Assembly: GCA_016840515.1 (NCBI GenBank)
Contig: JAEOSF010000010.1
Coordinates: forward strand, 1 to 64,000
Source of the DNA: Candidatus Borrarchaeum yapensis
GTDB taxonomy: Archaea; Asgardarchaeota; Sifarchaeia; Borrarchaeales; Borrarchaeaceae
Direction of reading: 5' to 3'
DNA: 64,000 nucleotides
Under the pieces are notes generated by a model. The model saw nothing but the letters and a program-made list of their open reading frames with translations, made no database searches and was not told the origin of the DNA. Below, in pieces: positions 44,547 to 52,344 of this stretch (position 1 is its first letter; every line of letters begins with the position of its first letter). The translations under genes were made by a program, and so were the position numbers.

Positions 44547-45716
44547 ATGAGCAGCACTATCGAAAGATGGTATTGGCTTGATTGGCTGAGAGTCATTGCG
44601 ATGGGCACGATTTTTTTCTACCATAGCGGAAGACCTTTCATCATTACTCCATGGCACATCATGAATCCCGGACCACCAGATCCAGTATTTACTTTGGTTA
44701 ATGTCTTCGTGACAGGATGGATTATGCCGTTGTTTTTTGTAGTTTCGGGAATGGCGACTTATTTTTCTCTGGGTAAACGGAGTGTTGTACAATTCACAAA
44801 GACGAGATTCCTGCGACTCATGGTTCCTTTCATTTTTGCTTTGTTTACAATCCTCTATGTGCATGTTTACTTTACTTCAGTTTTTAATGGCTCCTATACA
44901 GGATCCTTTTTTGAAGGCTACTTTTGGGACTACTTCCTTTACGGTTTTCCTTTAGATTTAGTCCCCAGGTTGACCTATTTTGCTGGAGCAAATCAGGGAA
45001 TATATCTATGGTATCTTTTCTGGCTTTTCGTGTTTTCATTAATAACAGTACATTTTTTCAAGTATCTGCGAGAAAAAGATGACACAATCTCAAAACTAGC
45101 AACAATTTGCAATAGACGAGGAGGAATCTTCTTACTTGCGATCCCCTTGATTATTGTGGATTTAGCTGCGATTCCGCCCTTTTTTGTGTTCCCATCTGGC
45201 TACGGAGGCTGGAAATTGCCCACGTATCTCATTTTTTTCATACTAGCATATGTGGTAGCTTCTAATTCACAATTCATGCAGTCCATAGACAAGAATGGCT
45301 TAATGGCGCTTATAATAGGTATTATTACCAGCGTACTTATTCTTGTTGTTTTTATAACACTTGGTGTAGAATATGTTGGTACAATGAGCGGCTATATTTT
45401 ATTTACGCCACTTTGGTCTTTTAATGGCTGGTGTTGGGTAATTGCCTTAATTGGATTAGGGCGCAGATTCCTGAGTTTCAATCATAGATATTTGCAGTTC
45501 TCAAATGAACTTGTCTTGCCATTCTATGTCCTTCATGAGTCTATAATCGTTGCAGTAGCCTTCTTTGTAGTCGGTATGACCACAATTGTGATGGTAAAAT
45601 ATTTCATCATCTTCTCAGTATCATTCGCGATTATCGCTATTTTACTAGTGCCAATTAGACAAATCAACGTTCTTCGGTTCTTATTCGGCATGAGTCTAAA
45701 GAAAAAAAGCGCATAA
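44547..45716 (+). CDS. Acyltransferase 3 family membrane protein, copy 2
   Basis: 389 residues from ATG 44547, with GGGTGAT upstream. It is near-identical to copy 1 over the first 50 and last 150 residues and diverged between about 55 and 115, including FFEGYFWDYFLYGFPLD and the YVGTMSGYILFTPLW segment against VAGTIDGYLLFTPLW. Each copy has its own promoter, so they can be expressed separately. Function as for copy 1. Confidence 0.85.
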   Translation: MSSTIERWYWLDWLRVIAMGTIFFYHSGRPFIITPWHIMNPGPPDPVFTLVNVFVTGWIMPLFFVVSGMATYFSLGKRSVVQFTKTRFLRLMVPFIFALFTILYVHVYFTSVFNGSYTGSFFEGYFWDYFLYGFPLDLVPRLTYFAGANQGIYLWYLFWLFVFSLITVHFFKYLREKDDTISKLATICNRRGGIFLLAIPLIIVDLAAIPPFFVFPSGYGGWKLPTYLIFFILAYVVASNSQFMQSIDKNGLMALIIGIITSVLILVVFITLGVEYVGTMSGYILFTPLWSFNGWCWVIALIGLGRRFLSFNHRYLQFSNELVLPFYVLHESIIVAVAFFVVGMTTIVMVKYFIIFSVSFAIIAILLVPIRQINVLRFLFGMSLKKKSA

Positions 45717-45914
45717 TTGTAAAACTCTTCTGAAGCTATCTTCCCCTCTTTTTTTTGTTTGTTCTATATTCCTTATATATGCTCGAATTGGCAGTTCCTT
45801 TCAGGAAAAAACTCTATTTCGCCACCATGACAAGATAATTCTCAGGTAAAAAAATAAAAAAAGGAAAATTGATAAAACCGACGCTTCCTACTCCTCTTTT
45901 CCTACTAACCTCTC

Positions 45915-46739
45915 TTATAACTTGTAAAGGTCAATGTTGCCGTTTGTAGTCGTAATGGTGAGGTCATAGCCACCGTCTCCCATAGTGCCTTCAACGCTGG
46001 TCGCTGAGGAAGATTCTAAGTCTAATTGAACATCGTGAATTGTTATCACCCCATTTGTTGTCGACATCGAAAGGTCAGCGTCTAGTTCAACGGACACATA
46101 GACAGTAATTGCTCCATTTGTAGTTTTGAGTTCCACATTGCTACGAAGAGACGGGATTTCTACCGTAATTCTGCCATTGGTTGTTTCTGCCCCACGAACA
46201 TTTGTGGTATCTTTGATTGTAATGCCGCCGTTGGTGGTCTCGGCATCCACAGAGCCGTCAACGTCATTCACGTTTATGTTGCCATTGGTGCTGATCAAAG
46301 TTGCGTCTCCAGTGGTTCCCTCCAGTGAGATACCCCCGTTCGTAGTTTCTAGGCGCTCGACAAATACATCCACTGGGACCTTTATCCTGTAATTCACAGT
46401 CACTCTAGGATGACTAAAAAACCAAAACAGGTTCGTATATGTCGTCTTGACGGTCATTTCATTTCCAGTGGTCACTTCGATACTGACTTTGTCCAGTTCA
46501 CTTTGCCCAAATTGAGTCACTTTTTCGGCATACACTTCAACGTCATCATTATTCCATGCTTCAACGATAATGTTTCCGTTTTGATTATCAACTGTCAGTA
46601 CTGTTCCAGCATCAACATCGTAGCTTTGTTGAAATTCCTCAGAGGTGTATTGAGCAAAGGTTGGCTGTACAAATCCTGTTAGGCTCATGGCAAAAAGAAT
46701 AGAGATCATTACCAGTGCGATTCGATAATTGCGCGTCAT
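45915..46739 (-). CDS. Secreted DUF4097-type beta-helix protein
   Basis: 274 residues. Signal peptide residues 1-29 (IALVMISILFAMSLTGFV, cleavage near TFAQ). The rest is a chain of short strands with the repeated motif ETTNG/STNG: LETTNGGISLEG, LISTNGNINVNDV, AETTNGGITIKD, AETTNGRITVEI, KTTNGAITVYV, STTNGVITIHD and TTTNGNIDLYKL. This is the DUF4097/head-domain trimeric adhesin-like pattern of right-handed beta helices. Exported, with no anchor visible. Location between the acyltransferases and the RING-like proteins suggests an envelope role. Confidence 0.82.
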   Translation of the reverse strand: MTRNYRIALVMISILFAMSLTGFVQPTFAQYTSEEFQQSYDVDAGTVLTVDNQNGNIIVEAWNNDDVEVYAEKVTQFGQSELDKVSIEVTTGNEMTVKTTYTNLFWFFSHPRVTVNYRIKVPVDVFVERLETTNGGISLEGTTGDATLISTNGNINVNDVDGSVDAETTNGGITIKDTTNVRGAETTNGRITVEIPSLRSNVELKTTNGAITVYVSVELDADLSMSTTNGVITIHDVQLDLESSSATSVEGTMGDGGYDLTITTTNGNIDLYKL

Positions 46740-46814
46740 TCACATTCCTCGAATAATTCTTTTTAAAGTAGTTGAAACAGCATATAGATTAATCAAAATT
46801 ATATACTTTCATAG

Positions 46815-46913
46815 GAAGCACAATTAGAAGGACGATATAGTTTGTTGATGGGAGACTCTATGAGTCCTACGGAGCGTAGGGATTTTAAGCCTATGAAGAT
46901 ACGACCTCCGTAA
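46815..46913 (+). pseudogene. TnpB C-terminal tail relic (IS605/IS1341-type)
   Basis: An open frame of 32 codons reads EAQLEGRYSLLMGDSMSPTE and then RRDFKPMKIRPP before TAA 46911. GDSMSPTERR-x-x-K-P-M-K is a tail typical of archaeal TnpB transposon proteins. All of the catalytic RuvC and zinc-finger parts are missing; a stop at 46812 and non-coding sequence precede it. Confidence 0.6.
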
Positions 46914-46980
46914 CTCGTCACGGGGATTGAATCCGTCGTAGAAGCAGGAAGCCTCAAAGCTTTAGCACGAGGAACTCACT
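46840..46980 (+). ncRNA. Omega-RNA (reRNA)-like tail of a lost TnpB element
   Basis: GTCACGGGGATTGAATCC, then CGTCGTAGAAGCAGGAAGCC and TCAAAGCTTTAGCACGAGG-AACTCAC: the conserved 3' end of TnpB genes, where the omega guide RNA is processed and ends at the transposon right end (hairpin plus TTCAC-like terminus). The stem GCCTC/GAGG with AGCTTTAGC between is retained. Whether it is still transcribed cannot be told. Confidence 0.5.
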
Positions 46981-47019
46981 AAACTGGAAATAAACAAAGA
47001 TTGAAGTATCAACCAGTGA
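46968..47019 (+). repeat. Repeat shared with 49361-49412
   Basis: The segment from the IS-like end through AACTCACTAAACTGGAAATA and on to GATTGAAGTATCAA is about 80 percent similar by eye to the one at 49361-49412 (AACTCACTAACCTAGAAATA ... GATTAAAATTTCAA). Both follow an element end, so a duplicated junction, not only the element, is present. Confidence 0.5.
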
Positions 47020-47051
47020 ATGTTATTATGTTAGAAAATATTGACTGAAAT

Positions 47052-47687
47052 TCATGTTGAACTGTCAAGCCCTGTGAGTTGTTTCCCACAATACGGACAA
47101 TAACGCACATTTTCCGTTATGAGTCGCCCACAAGAAGTACATCGCTGTTCCTCATCCGAGGGTGATACCGTTTCTTTTTCTTTAGAGATAATCGTTCTTG
47201 TCTCTTCAAGGAGTTCCGCTGGAAAGTCCTTAATCTCTTCCACGTCCACTCCGCATACCGGGCAATAGCCTTTTACTTTTATCCATTCAATTAAATGTGT
47301 CTTGTGAGCATACGCTTTACAATGAGGACATTGAAGAATTTTGTCACCGTAAACAATCGGGGAACCGCAGATTCTACAGTAGGGGATTATCTGACCGCAA
47401 TATCGACAGTACTGCACGTCCTCGGTCATTTTGAGTAGTTTTCCACAATAGGCGCATTGAATTTTCTTATCCGCCGCCCCTGCTGTTGTTCTTTTTACAT
47501 CCGTTCTCAAAATACTCTCCGATCGTCGTCTCGCGCGATTTTTTTCTCCAGTCAAATAAAGAGCAAAAACAAGTATAATCATAACGATTATTCCTATTAA
47601 GCACTGCTGAGTAATCAGAGTATAGATTATGATGTAAATAAAGAAGATTGTAAGTAGGGTTAACTTCCAACCTGACTTTTCCGTCAC
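47052..47687 (-). CDS. Membrane protein with cytosolic zinc ribbons and RING-like finger
   Basis: 211 residues from GTG 47687, chosen because AGGAG lies eight bases upstream (the frame stays open to 47771). Two membrane helices (about 8-27 and 29-46), a basic stretch (RARRRSESI), a zinc ribbon CAYC...CRYC, then a RING-like finger Cys104-x2-Cys107-x12-Cys120-x2-Cys123-x4-His128-x2-His131-x10-Cys142-x2-Cys145 (sequence AHKTHLIEWIKVKGYCPVC), and a last ribbon CTSC...CPYC. The finger resembles prokaryotic RING (Prok-RING) and RING-H2 folds. Ends LDSST like its neighbour. Could recruit partners or act as an E3-like protein; function unknown. Confidence 0.75.
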   Translation of the reverse strand: MTEKSGWKLTLLTIFFIYIIIYTLITQQCLIGIIVMIILVFALYLTGEKNRARRRSESILRTDVKRTTAGAADKKIQCAYCGKLLKMTEDVQYCRYCGQIIPYCRICGSPIVYGDKILQCPHCKAYAHKTHLIEWIKVKGYCPVCGVDVEEIKDFPAELLEETRTIISKEKETVSPSDEEQRCTSCGRLITENVRYCPYCGKQLTGLDSST

Positions 47688-47754
47688 CGTAAACTCTCCT
47701 ATTAAAATAAACAAAGAATATTTGACGTTAGAAAGTATAAATATTGATCGAAAT

Positions 47755-48984
47755 TCATGTTGAACTGTCAAATTCGGTTAGCCGTTCTTTACAGTAAGGA
47801 CAGCTGCCTTTTATCTTAACCCATTCGACCAGATGACTTCTGTGGGCAAATGATCCGCAATAGGGACACTTAACAAAGTCATCGCCTTGGATAATTGGTA
47901 AGAGGCAAGTTATACATTGTGGTATTCCTGTGCCGCACCATGGACAATACTTTGTAGTATCAATTTTTTGGAGTTTTTCGCCACAAAAAGCACATCGTTT
48001 TTCCTCCACAGTCTTCACTACTGCTACTTCTTCTTTTCTTATTTCTGTTGAGATTTTTTCAGATTGTCGCTTGATACGAATATTTGACAGCAGATCAGCT
48101 TCTGAATTTACTGCAAGTCTTGTAGAGTTAATCTTCTTCTCCTCGTGAGATATTAATAAACGACTTATTTTTTCCTTTATGAGTGCCACAATCCCAACTT
48201 CTCTTTTAATAACGAATAATACAATGGCAACCGCAACGCCTGTGCCACTAAGAGCAACTATAAAGAGTGGAACTCCAATATTTGTCATTGTTATTTCAGC
48301 ATATTCCGAGGGAGTAGATCCCATTGAAATCTCACCACTCCACTTGCCTGGGTCAGAACTGTAAAGTTGACCATCTACGAAAGTCTTCGAAGAGATTCTA
48401 AAGTGAAGTAAATATTGATCGACACGGACTTTAATTGAAGCACTGCCAAAAAATGCTGGTTTAGTTATTATCTGAGCAGTTTCCGTATGATTATATTCCC
48501 AAGTAAGAGTTTCAGGGCTTACTGATGCAATGTTTTCCGAATGTACAATCGAACCAATTGCTTTTCCCTTAAATTCGATGTAATAGTTTTTTACCCATCT
48601 TTGAGTTATCCAACTACCTTCTTCCTCAAAAAGACCTGGTGGCTGATATACCAATTTTGTCCATTTTACCTGTTTATAAACAAATTTTCCGGTTTCGCCG
48701 ATACAGTTATTGAAATTGCATGTCTTTCCTCTTACTTCTAATTTATAATCGTTTAGTTCTAGTTTTGCAGTAAGTGTATCTGACGTTACTCCAGGAAAGT
48801 ATAGCCAATTATCTGAACATGTAATAAAAAGATTGAAGTTAATTGTTACTTTGAAGTTTTCTCCCGAATGGGATATTGTACGAGAATATTTTATGGGTGC
48901 GGTTGTTGCCATACCCGCTGGGGTTATTAGCATCAAAGAAAAGACTAACAATAATGAAATTGCTAGTCCCTTTTTGCATTTCAA
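47755..48984 (-). CDS. Receptor-like membrane protein with cytosolic RING-like finger
   Basis: 409 residues. Signal peptide 1-28 (ISLLLVFSLMLITPAGM), an exported region of about 210 residues with three Cys (C56, C89, C94) and no known domain, one membrane helix 238-259, a basic cytosolic linker, zinc ribbon C331/C334/C347/C350 and the RING-like finger C357, C360, C373, C376, H381, H384, C395, C398 (AHRSHLVEWVKIKGSCPYC). Same finger and C-terminal DSST as the downstream gene. Topology mirrors eukaryotic transmembrane RING ligases. Promoter of the pair lies upstream of 48984. Confidence 0.8.
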   Translation of the reverse strand: MKCKKGLAISLLLVFSLMLITPAGMATTAPIKYSRTISHSGENFKVTINFNLFITCSDNWLYFPGVTSDTLTAKLELNDYKLEVRGKTCNFNNCIGETGKFVYKQVKWTKLVYQPPGLFEEEGSWITQRWVKNYYIEFKGKAIGSIVHSENIASVSPETLTWEYNHTETAQIITKPAFFGSASIKVRVDQYLLHFRISSKTFVDGQLYSSDPGKWSGEISMGSTPSEYAEITMTNIGVPLFIVALSGTGVAVAIVLFVIKREVGIVALIKEKISRLLISHEEKKINSTRLAVNSEADLLSNIRIKRQSEKISTEIRKEEVAVVKTVEEKRCAFCGEKLQKIDTTKYCPWCGTGIPQCITCLLPIIQGDDFVKCPYCGSFAHRSHLVEWVKIKGSCPYCKERLTEFDSST

Positions 48985-49109
48985 AATTAAATCCTCCCGC
49001 CTTATGAAGTACTTTCAACACTTTTATATTTAAAATTTAGAGTTCTTCTTGAAGAACTCTGCAAAAATTAAAAAGGAGGAATTTTAGACTTCCTAATCAA
49101 TCAAAACCA

Positions 49110-49139
49110 TTTAATTAAAAAATTAATTTTTTAATTAAA
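49110..49139. repeat. Perfect 30-base A+T palindrome
   Basis: TTTAATTAAAAAATT and its exact inverse complement AATTTTTTAATTAAA join without a spacer. It could form a cruciform or a protein-binding site; as RNA it would be a short A/U hairpin. It lies in a decayed stretch, about 120 bases beyond the start of the RING-like gene (minus strand). Confidence 0.6.
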
Positions 49140-49262
49140 CGACTGTTAGCAAGTCCTTTCTTACTAATCAACAGATTATTTAATTTTAAATCAACTGCGA
49201 GATGAAAAAATAGCTGAAATCGAGGAAAAAACAGAAAGATTTGTCTCAAAAGTCACAGAGCT

Positions 49263-49345
49263 ATAGTCTATGGACAAGAATGGTTTAATTGCGCTTGTAA
49301 TAGGTATTGTTAATAGTGCACTTATTATTGGTATTTTTGGAGCGC
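49263..49345 (+). pseudogene. Fragment of a third acyltransferase copy
   Basis: Aligned with the acyltransferase genes at 43870-43950 and 45278-45360, this stretch reads SMDKNGLIALVIGIVNSALI in the same frame where the intact copies have SIDKNGLMALIIGIITSVLI. The codon before (TAG in place of CAG) is a stop, and flanks do not match. A decayed part of a third gene copy, about 3.5 kb from the second. Confidence 0.7.
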
Positions 49346-49360
49346 TTGACTTTGACTTTC

Positions 49361-49412
49361 TGCATGAGGTAACTCACTAACCTAGAAATAAACAACGATT
49401 AAAATTTCAAGA
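49361..49412 (+). mobile_element. IS605-like terminus with duplicated flank
   Basis: GCATGAGGTAACTCAC resembles the element end at 46968-46980 (GCACGAGGAACTCAC) and is followed by the same flank. No hairpin partner is kept on its left; acyltransferase-derived sequence abuts it 16 bases away. It indicates recombination between copies. Confidence 0.4.
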
Positions 49413-49423
49413 GACTAAATTCT

Positions 49424-50077
49424 CTATTTCCTCTTTTCTTTGATCCATTGGGCTGCAATTTTTGCCGCTCCGGCAGCCGTTTCTGCCCAACCATCTGCAC
49501 CGATCTCCTCTTGCCAGGCAGGCGTCGTTGGAGCGCCCCCAATTAATACTATATAGTCATCTCGTTTTCCTAAGGCTTCTAACAGCTCAAGAACTTCTTT
49601 TTGAGATCCCATCGTGGTCGCCATAAGTGCGGAAAGAGCAATTATGTCAGCATTTACTTCCTCAGCTTTCTCTATAAACTGCATACTTGGCACTTTATTC
49701 CCTAAGTCAAATACTTCAAAACCAGAGACTTCCATCATCACTTTAACAATATTTTTTCCGATGTCATGAACGTCCCCAAACACTGTTCCTAATACAACCT
49801 TGCCTTTTGTCTTAGGGAGTTCAGTGGATTTCTTAAGTGGCTCCATCAGAATAGAAGTAGCAGCTTGCATCGCTTCAGCAGCAACTACAAGCTCAGGGAG
49901 AAATATTTCCATTTTGTCGAATTTCTCACCTATTTGCTCCATTGTAGGGACTAAAACTTCATCGATCGCTTTTAATGGATCAATCTGGGCGTTTACAATT
50001 TCTTTGGCGACTTGTTTTGCCTTTTCAGGTTCATATTTCTCCACAGCATTCTTTAATGCTTCGAAAAGATTCTCCAT
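49424..50077 (-). CDS. Corrinoid protein (MtmC/MttC-type)
   Basis: 217 residues from ATG 50077 (AAGGATG seven bases upstream; frame open to 50155). N-terminal helical cap (MENLFEALKNAVEKYEPEKA) and a cobalamin-binding Rossmann part with Asp102-x-His104-x2-Gly107 (DVHDIGKN), the lower axial His of cobalamin, SALMATTMGS and IVLIGGAPTT. It accepts a methyl group from the partner methyltransferase encoded 25 bases upstream. Cytosolic. No MtbA-type CoM methyltransferase or activating ATPase is in the window. Confidence 0.92.
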   Translation of the reverse strand: MENLFEALKNAVEKYEPEKAKQVAKEIVNAQIDPLKAIDEVLVPTMEQIGEKFDKMEIFLPELVVAAEAMQAATSILMEPLKKSTELPKTKGKVVLGTVFGDVHDIGKNIVKVMMEVSGFEVFDLGNKVPSMQFIEKAEEVNADIIALSALMATTMGSQKEVLELLEALGKRDDYIVLIGGAPTTPAWQEEIGADGWAETAAGAAKIAAQWIKEKRK

Positions 50078-50102
50078 TTTAAAACACATCCTTAAACTTA
50101 AA

Positions 50103-51479
50103 CTAAAATTTGAGTCCAAGATCTGCAAGTTCTTTTTTAACTCGTGTAAAAACATTAACGTGTTCTTCAGAGGGCTTAATTGTGTTCAAATCATAGCATT
50201 CTTGAAATGTAAGCCCTAGGGGTGGGTTCTTTAAATTTTCTTCATATTTAGAGACAATTTTGGTCACTAGGTCGTTGGCATCGGTTCTTTTCAATCCCGT
50301 TGCTGCATGGCCAACTTCGCAGCCCAATTTAGTTTCCATTCCAGTATTTCTATCTGGATACTGGCTTTTTGCTGCCGATGCATTATTGATATGACAACCA
50401 GAAACAGCACCAGCTATACTCATCGCCGCAACCTCAAGGAAACACATATCTGTACATGGACCGGCTGCAGTTATAGCCTCTGAAGCAGTAAGCAGATGAG
50501 TATTTCGACTAAGAGCTTGACATACAATGCTAGCAATCCAAATGGTTTCAGGTGCCGTACTACACGAATATTTAAGATGCAGAGGCGGAAAGTCCGAATA
50601 AGCGACATTATAAGTAAGGACTCCCTGTAAATGATGTGCTAGGGTAACTATGGCGGTTCCTTCAGGTCCTCCTGCATATCCTCCCATTAACGGCACATAC
50701 ACGCCTCCTATTAAGACATCATTGTGTTCAGAGTAGTACAAAGCCTTGGCGAGTTGACTGTAATCTGTTTTAAGCTCAGCAAGGGTAGCGATGAGCATTC
50801 CATCCACAGGTCTCACACCAAGTTCTGGTTGATTCATACTGATATACGAGGCCTCTGACAGGGCACTCCCTATCAGGTTATGAAATCCAATTAATGGGCG
50901 ACCTGCTCTCTTCGTTCCTTCTTTTGCATAGATGAGATTATAAGTAGAAGCTAAAATCTCAATAGGGGTGCCTGCTCGTGGTACCATTCCAAATATAGTC
51001 TTTAACGGATATCCTCCACTAACTGTGTCAGCTAGAGGTTCTTGTGCAAGACTCTGAACTACTTTTGCATAAATGTCCTCAGAGATTTCGCAGCCACCTG
51101 AAGTTAAACATAGAGGAGGTTTTTGATCTTCTATCCGTCTATTGGTCATTATTCTTTCATCAGTTCCAGCGCCGAAAGTAATTTGACTTGGTGCATTATG
51201 CAATGCTTCCGTTATCTCATCTTCCTCAAACTTGATTTGTCGATGTGTACTTAAACAATAGGTGCCTGTTTCTAAATAAAGTTCCAAAGCGGCTTTAAAC
51301 ACAGCGTCCGCTAAACTATCGTCGGAAGGAACTAAAACATCTGGATCATATCTAATATCATAATCTGCAATTAGTTCTTTGAGTTTTAATCTCATTATAC
51401 TAAAATCAAAGTCTTTTTCCATACAAATAGGACCTTCTTCAGCCCTCTTGATGACGTCTAGCAGTTTTGATGCATGCAT
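50103..51479 (-). CDS. MtmB-like methyltransferase without pyrrolysine
   Basis: 458 residues, the exact length of Methanosarcina MtmB. The C-terminal half matches the monomethylamine methyltransferase family (AGPCTDMCFLEVAAMSIAGA, TGMETKLGCEVGHAATG, GLTFQECYDL, ELADLGL). In MtmB residue 202 is pyrrolysine, encoded by TAG, in AGRPGMGV-Pyl-G; here AGRPLIGFH has His200 and the frame contains no internal TAG, so the substrate is probably not monomethylamine. Substrate unknown; other quaternary or methylated amines are candidates. Precedes the corrinoid protein gene by 25 bases. Confidence 0.88.
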   Translation of the reverse strand: MHASKLLDVIKRAEEGPICMEKDFDFSIMRLKLKELIADYDIRYDPDVLVPSDDSLADAVFKAALELYLETGTYCLSTHRQIKFEEDEITEALHNAPSQITFGAGTDERIMTNRRIEDQKPPLCLTSGGCEISEDIYAKVVQSLAQEPLADTVSGGYPLKTIFGMVPRAGTPIEILASTYNLIYAKEGTKRAGRPLIGFHNLIGSALSEASYISMNQPELGVRPVDGMLIATLAELKTDYSQLAKALYYSEHNDVLIGGVYVPLMGGYAGGPEGTAIVTLAHHLQGVLTYNVAYSDFPPLHLKYSCSTAPETIWIASIVCQALSRNTHLLTASEAITAAGPCTDMCFLEVAAMSIAGAVSGCHINNASAAKSQYPDRNTGMETKLGCEVGHAATGLKRTDANDLVTKIVSKYEENLKNPPLGLTFQECYDLNTIKPSEEHVNVFTRVKKELADLGLKF

Positions 51480-51832
51480 GTACCATATCTTCCAGCATTT
51501 CTTTTCTTATAAGTAGCCTTTCGACTTCTCTTATTCTCAACTTAATATTCTTTTCGATTTTTTTGAAAGCAAATAGAAGTTATACCCTCTGAAAATGTAA
51601 TTTTGGCTTCAGTTTCAACTTAGCTAATTGATACTTTCAAAATATTTTGACATAAAATAACTGAAATATAGCTTCCTCTGGATAGGGGAAGATTAGTACA
51701 GATTCTCTTTTTAACAGATACAGTTTTGTGATGATCTACGCGTATATTAACAAACTATTTATCTCAGGAATACACTAAGTTTTGGAATATTAAATCATGG
51801 AGCTTAGAAGGCAAATTTTGGAGGAGGAGACT
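51480..51832. other. Divergent promoter region
   Basis: 353 A+T-rich bases between the mtmB-like gene and the next gene. The strong GGAGGAGGAG (51820-51829) before ATG 51833 is the only clear signal; promoter elements of both genes must lie here. Confidence 0.4.
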
Positions 51833-52309
51833 ATGGCTAAGAAAATAGGTATTCCTTGTGAATTCAAATTCCAACTTATTTTTACTGCATATTCAACCAT
51901 GCTCAAAGGATTCATGTACGAGATCCGCGAGAGATTTGATGCCGCAACAGCACTTGAACTTCTTCAGAGTTTCTTTAATCGCGATGATAGAGTAAAGAAT
52001 CTAACCAATTTCATTAAGAAGGTCTTTAAAATTGAAGGAAATGATGTAGAATCAATATACAAGTGGCTTGATATCTGGCTTGAGATCTGTGGGTTTGAAT
52101 ATGATAGACTTGAGCAGTCCAAAACCTTTGGTAGGAATAGAATCACTAAATGCCCATTTAAAATGGGGTACAAAGATCTCAGTGATTGGTGTGTAAACTG
52201 GAACGCTATTATTTATGAAACTTTAAATCCAAAAGCTACCATCGAGGCTGTTAAACAAATGTGTGCCGGAGATCCTTATTGTGAATTCGTAACAAAAATA
52301 GAAGAATAA
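51833..52309 (+). CDS. ATC-hydrolase/V4R-like cysteine protein
   Basis: 158 residues from ATG 51833, preceded by GGAGGAGGAG at a good distance (frame open to 51797). Helical N-terminal part (FQLIFTAYSTMLKGFMYEIR), then RITKCPFKMGYKD, DWCVNWNAI and MCAGDPYCEFVTKI near the end. The pattern of C-P-F, a middle Cys and C-x5-C-E-F resembles PF14196 (aminothiazoline hydrolase-like) and V4R small-ligand domains. It is divergent from the mtmB-like gene. Function uncertain. Confidence 0.55.
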   Translation: MAKKIGIPCEFKFQLIFTAYSTMLKGFMYEIRERFDAATALELLQSFFNRDDRVKNLTNFIKKVFKIEGNDVESIYKWLDIWLEICGFEYDRLEQSKTFGRNRITKCPFKMGYKDLSDWCVNWNAIIYETLNPKATIEAVKQMCAGDPYCEFVTKIEE

Positions 52310-52344
52310 GAAATGTATAAACTTGATTTTTGAATCTGATTTTC

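Larger units (their letters stand above)
43043..45850 (+). repeat. Tandem duplication of about 1.41 kb (acyltransferase units)
   Basis: Two head-to-tail copies, about 43043-44450 and 44453-45850, each holding a TATA box TTTTTATAT (43054 and 44464), the leader ATTCACTCGATA, an acyltransferase gene and the same downstream stretch (ACTCTTCTGAA, ATCTTCCCCTC, TTTCAGG). The spacing of the coding starts is 1409 bases. Copies have drifted, especially mid-gene. Confidence 0.85.
46740..47051. other. Intergenic region with TnpB/omega-RNA relic
   Basis: 312 bases. Contains the promoter of the DUF4097-type gene at its left end and, from 46815, the TnpB tail relic described separately. No intact gene. Confidence 0.5.
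48985..49423. other. Intergenic region with a palindrome and relics
   Basis: 439 bases. It contains a perfect 30-base A+T palindrome (49110-49139), a fragment of a third acyltransferase (49263-49345) and an IS-like terminus with flank repeat (49361-49412). No intact gene. Confidence 0.5.

Noticed and set aside
43043-45850. Assembly artefact for the tandem acyltransferases
   Set aside because: The copies differ in many positions spread through the genes and have distinct upstream bases, so a simple duplication error of the assembly is unlikely.
50869-50900. Possible in-frame TAG for pyrrolysine in the MtmB-like gene
   Set aside because: The frame around AGRPLIGFH has a His codon and no stop; no recoding is needed.
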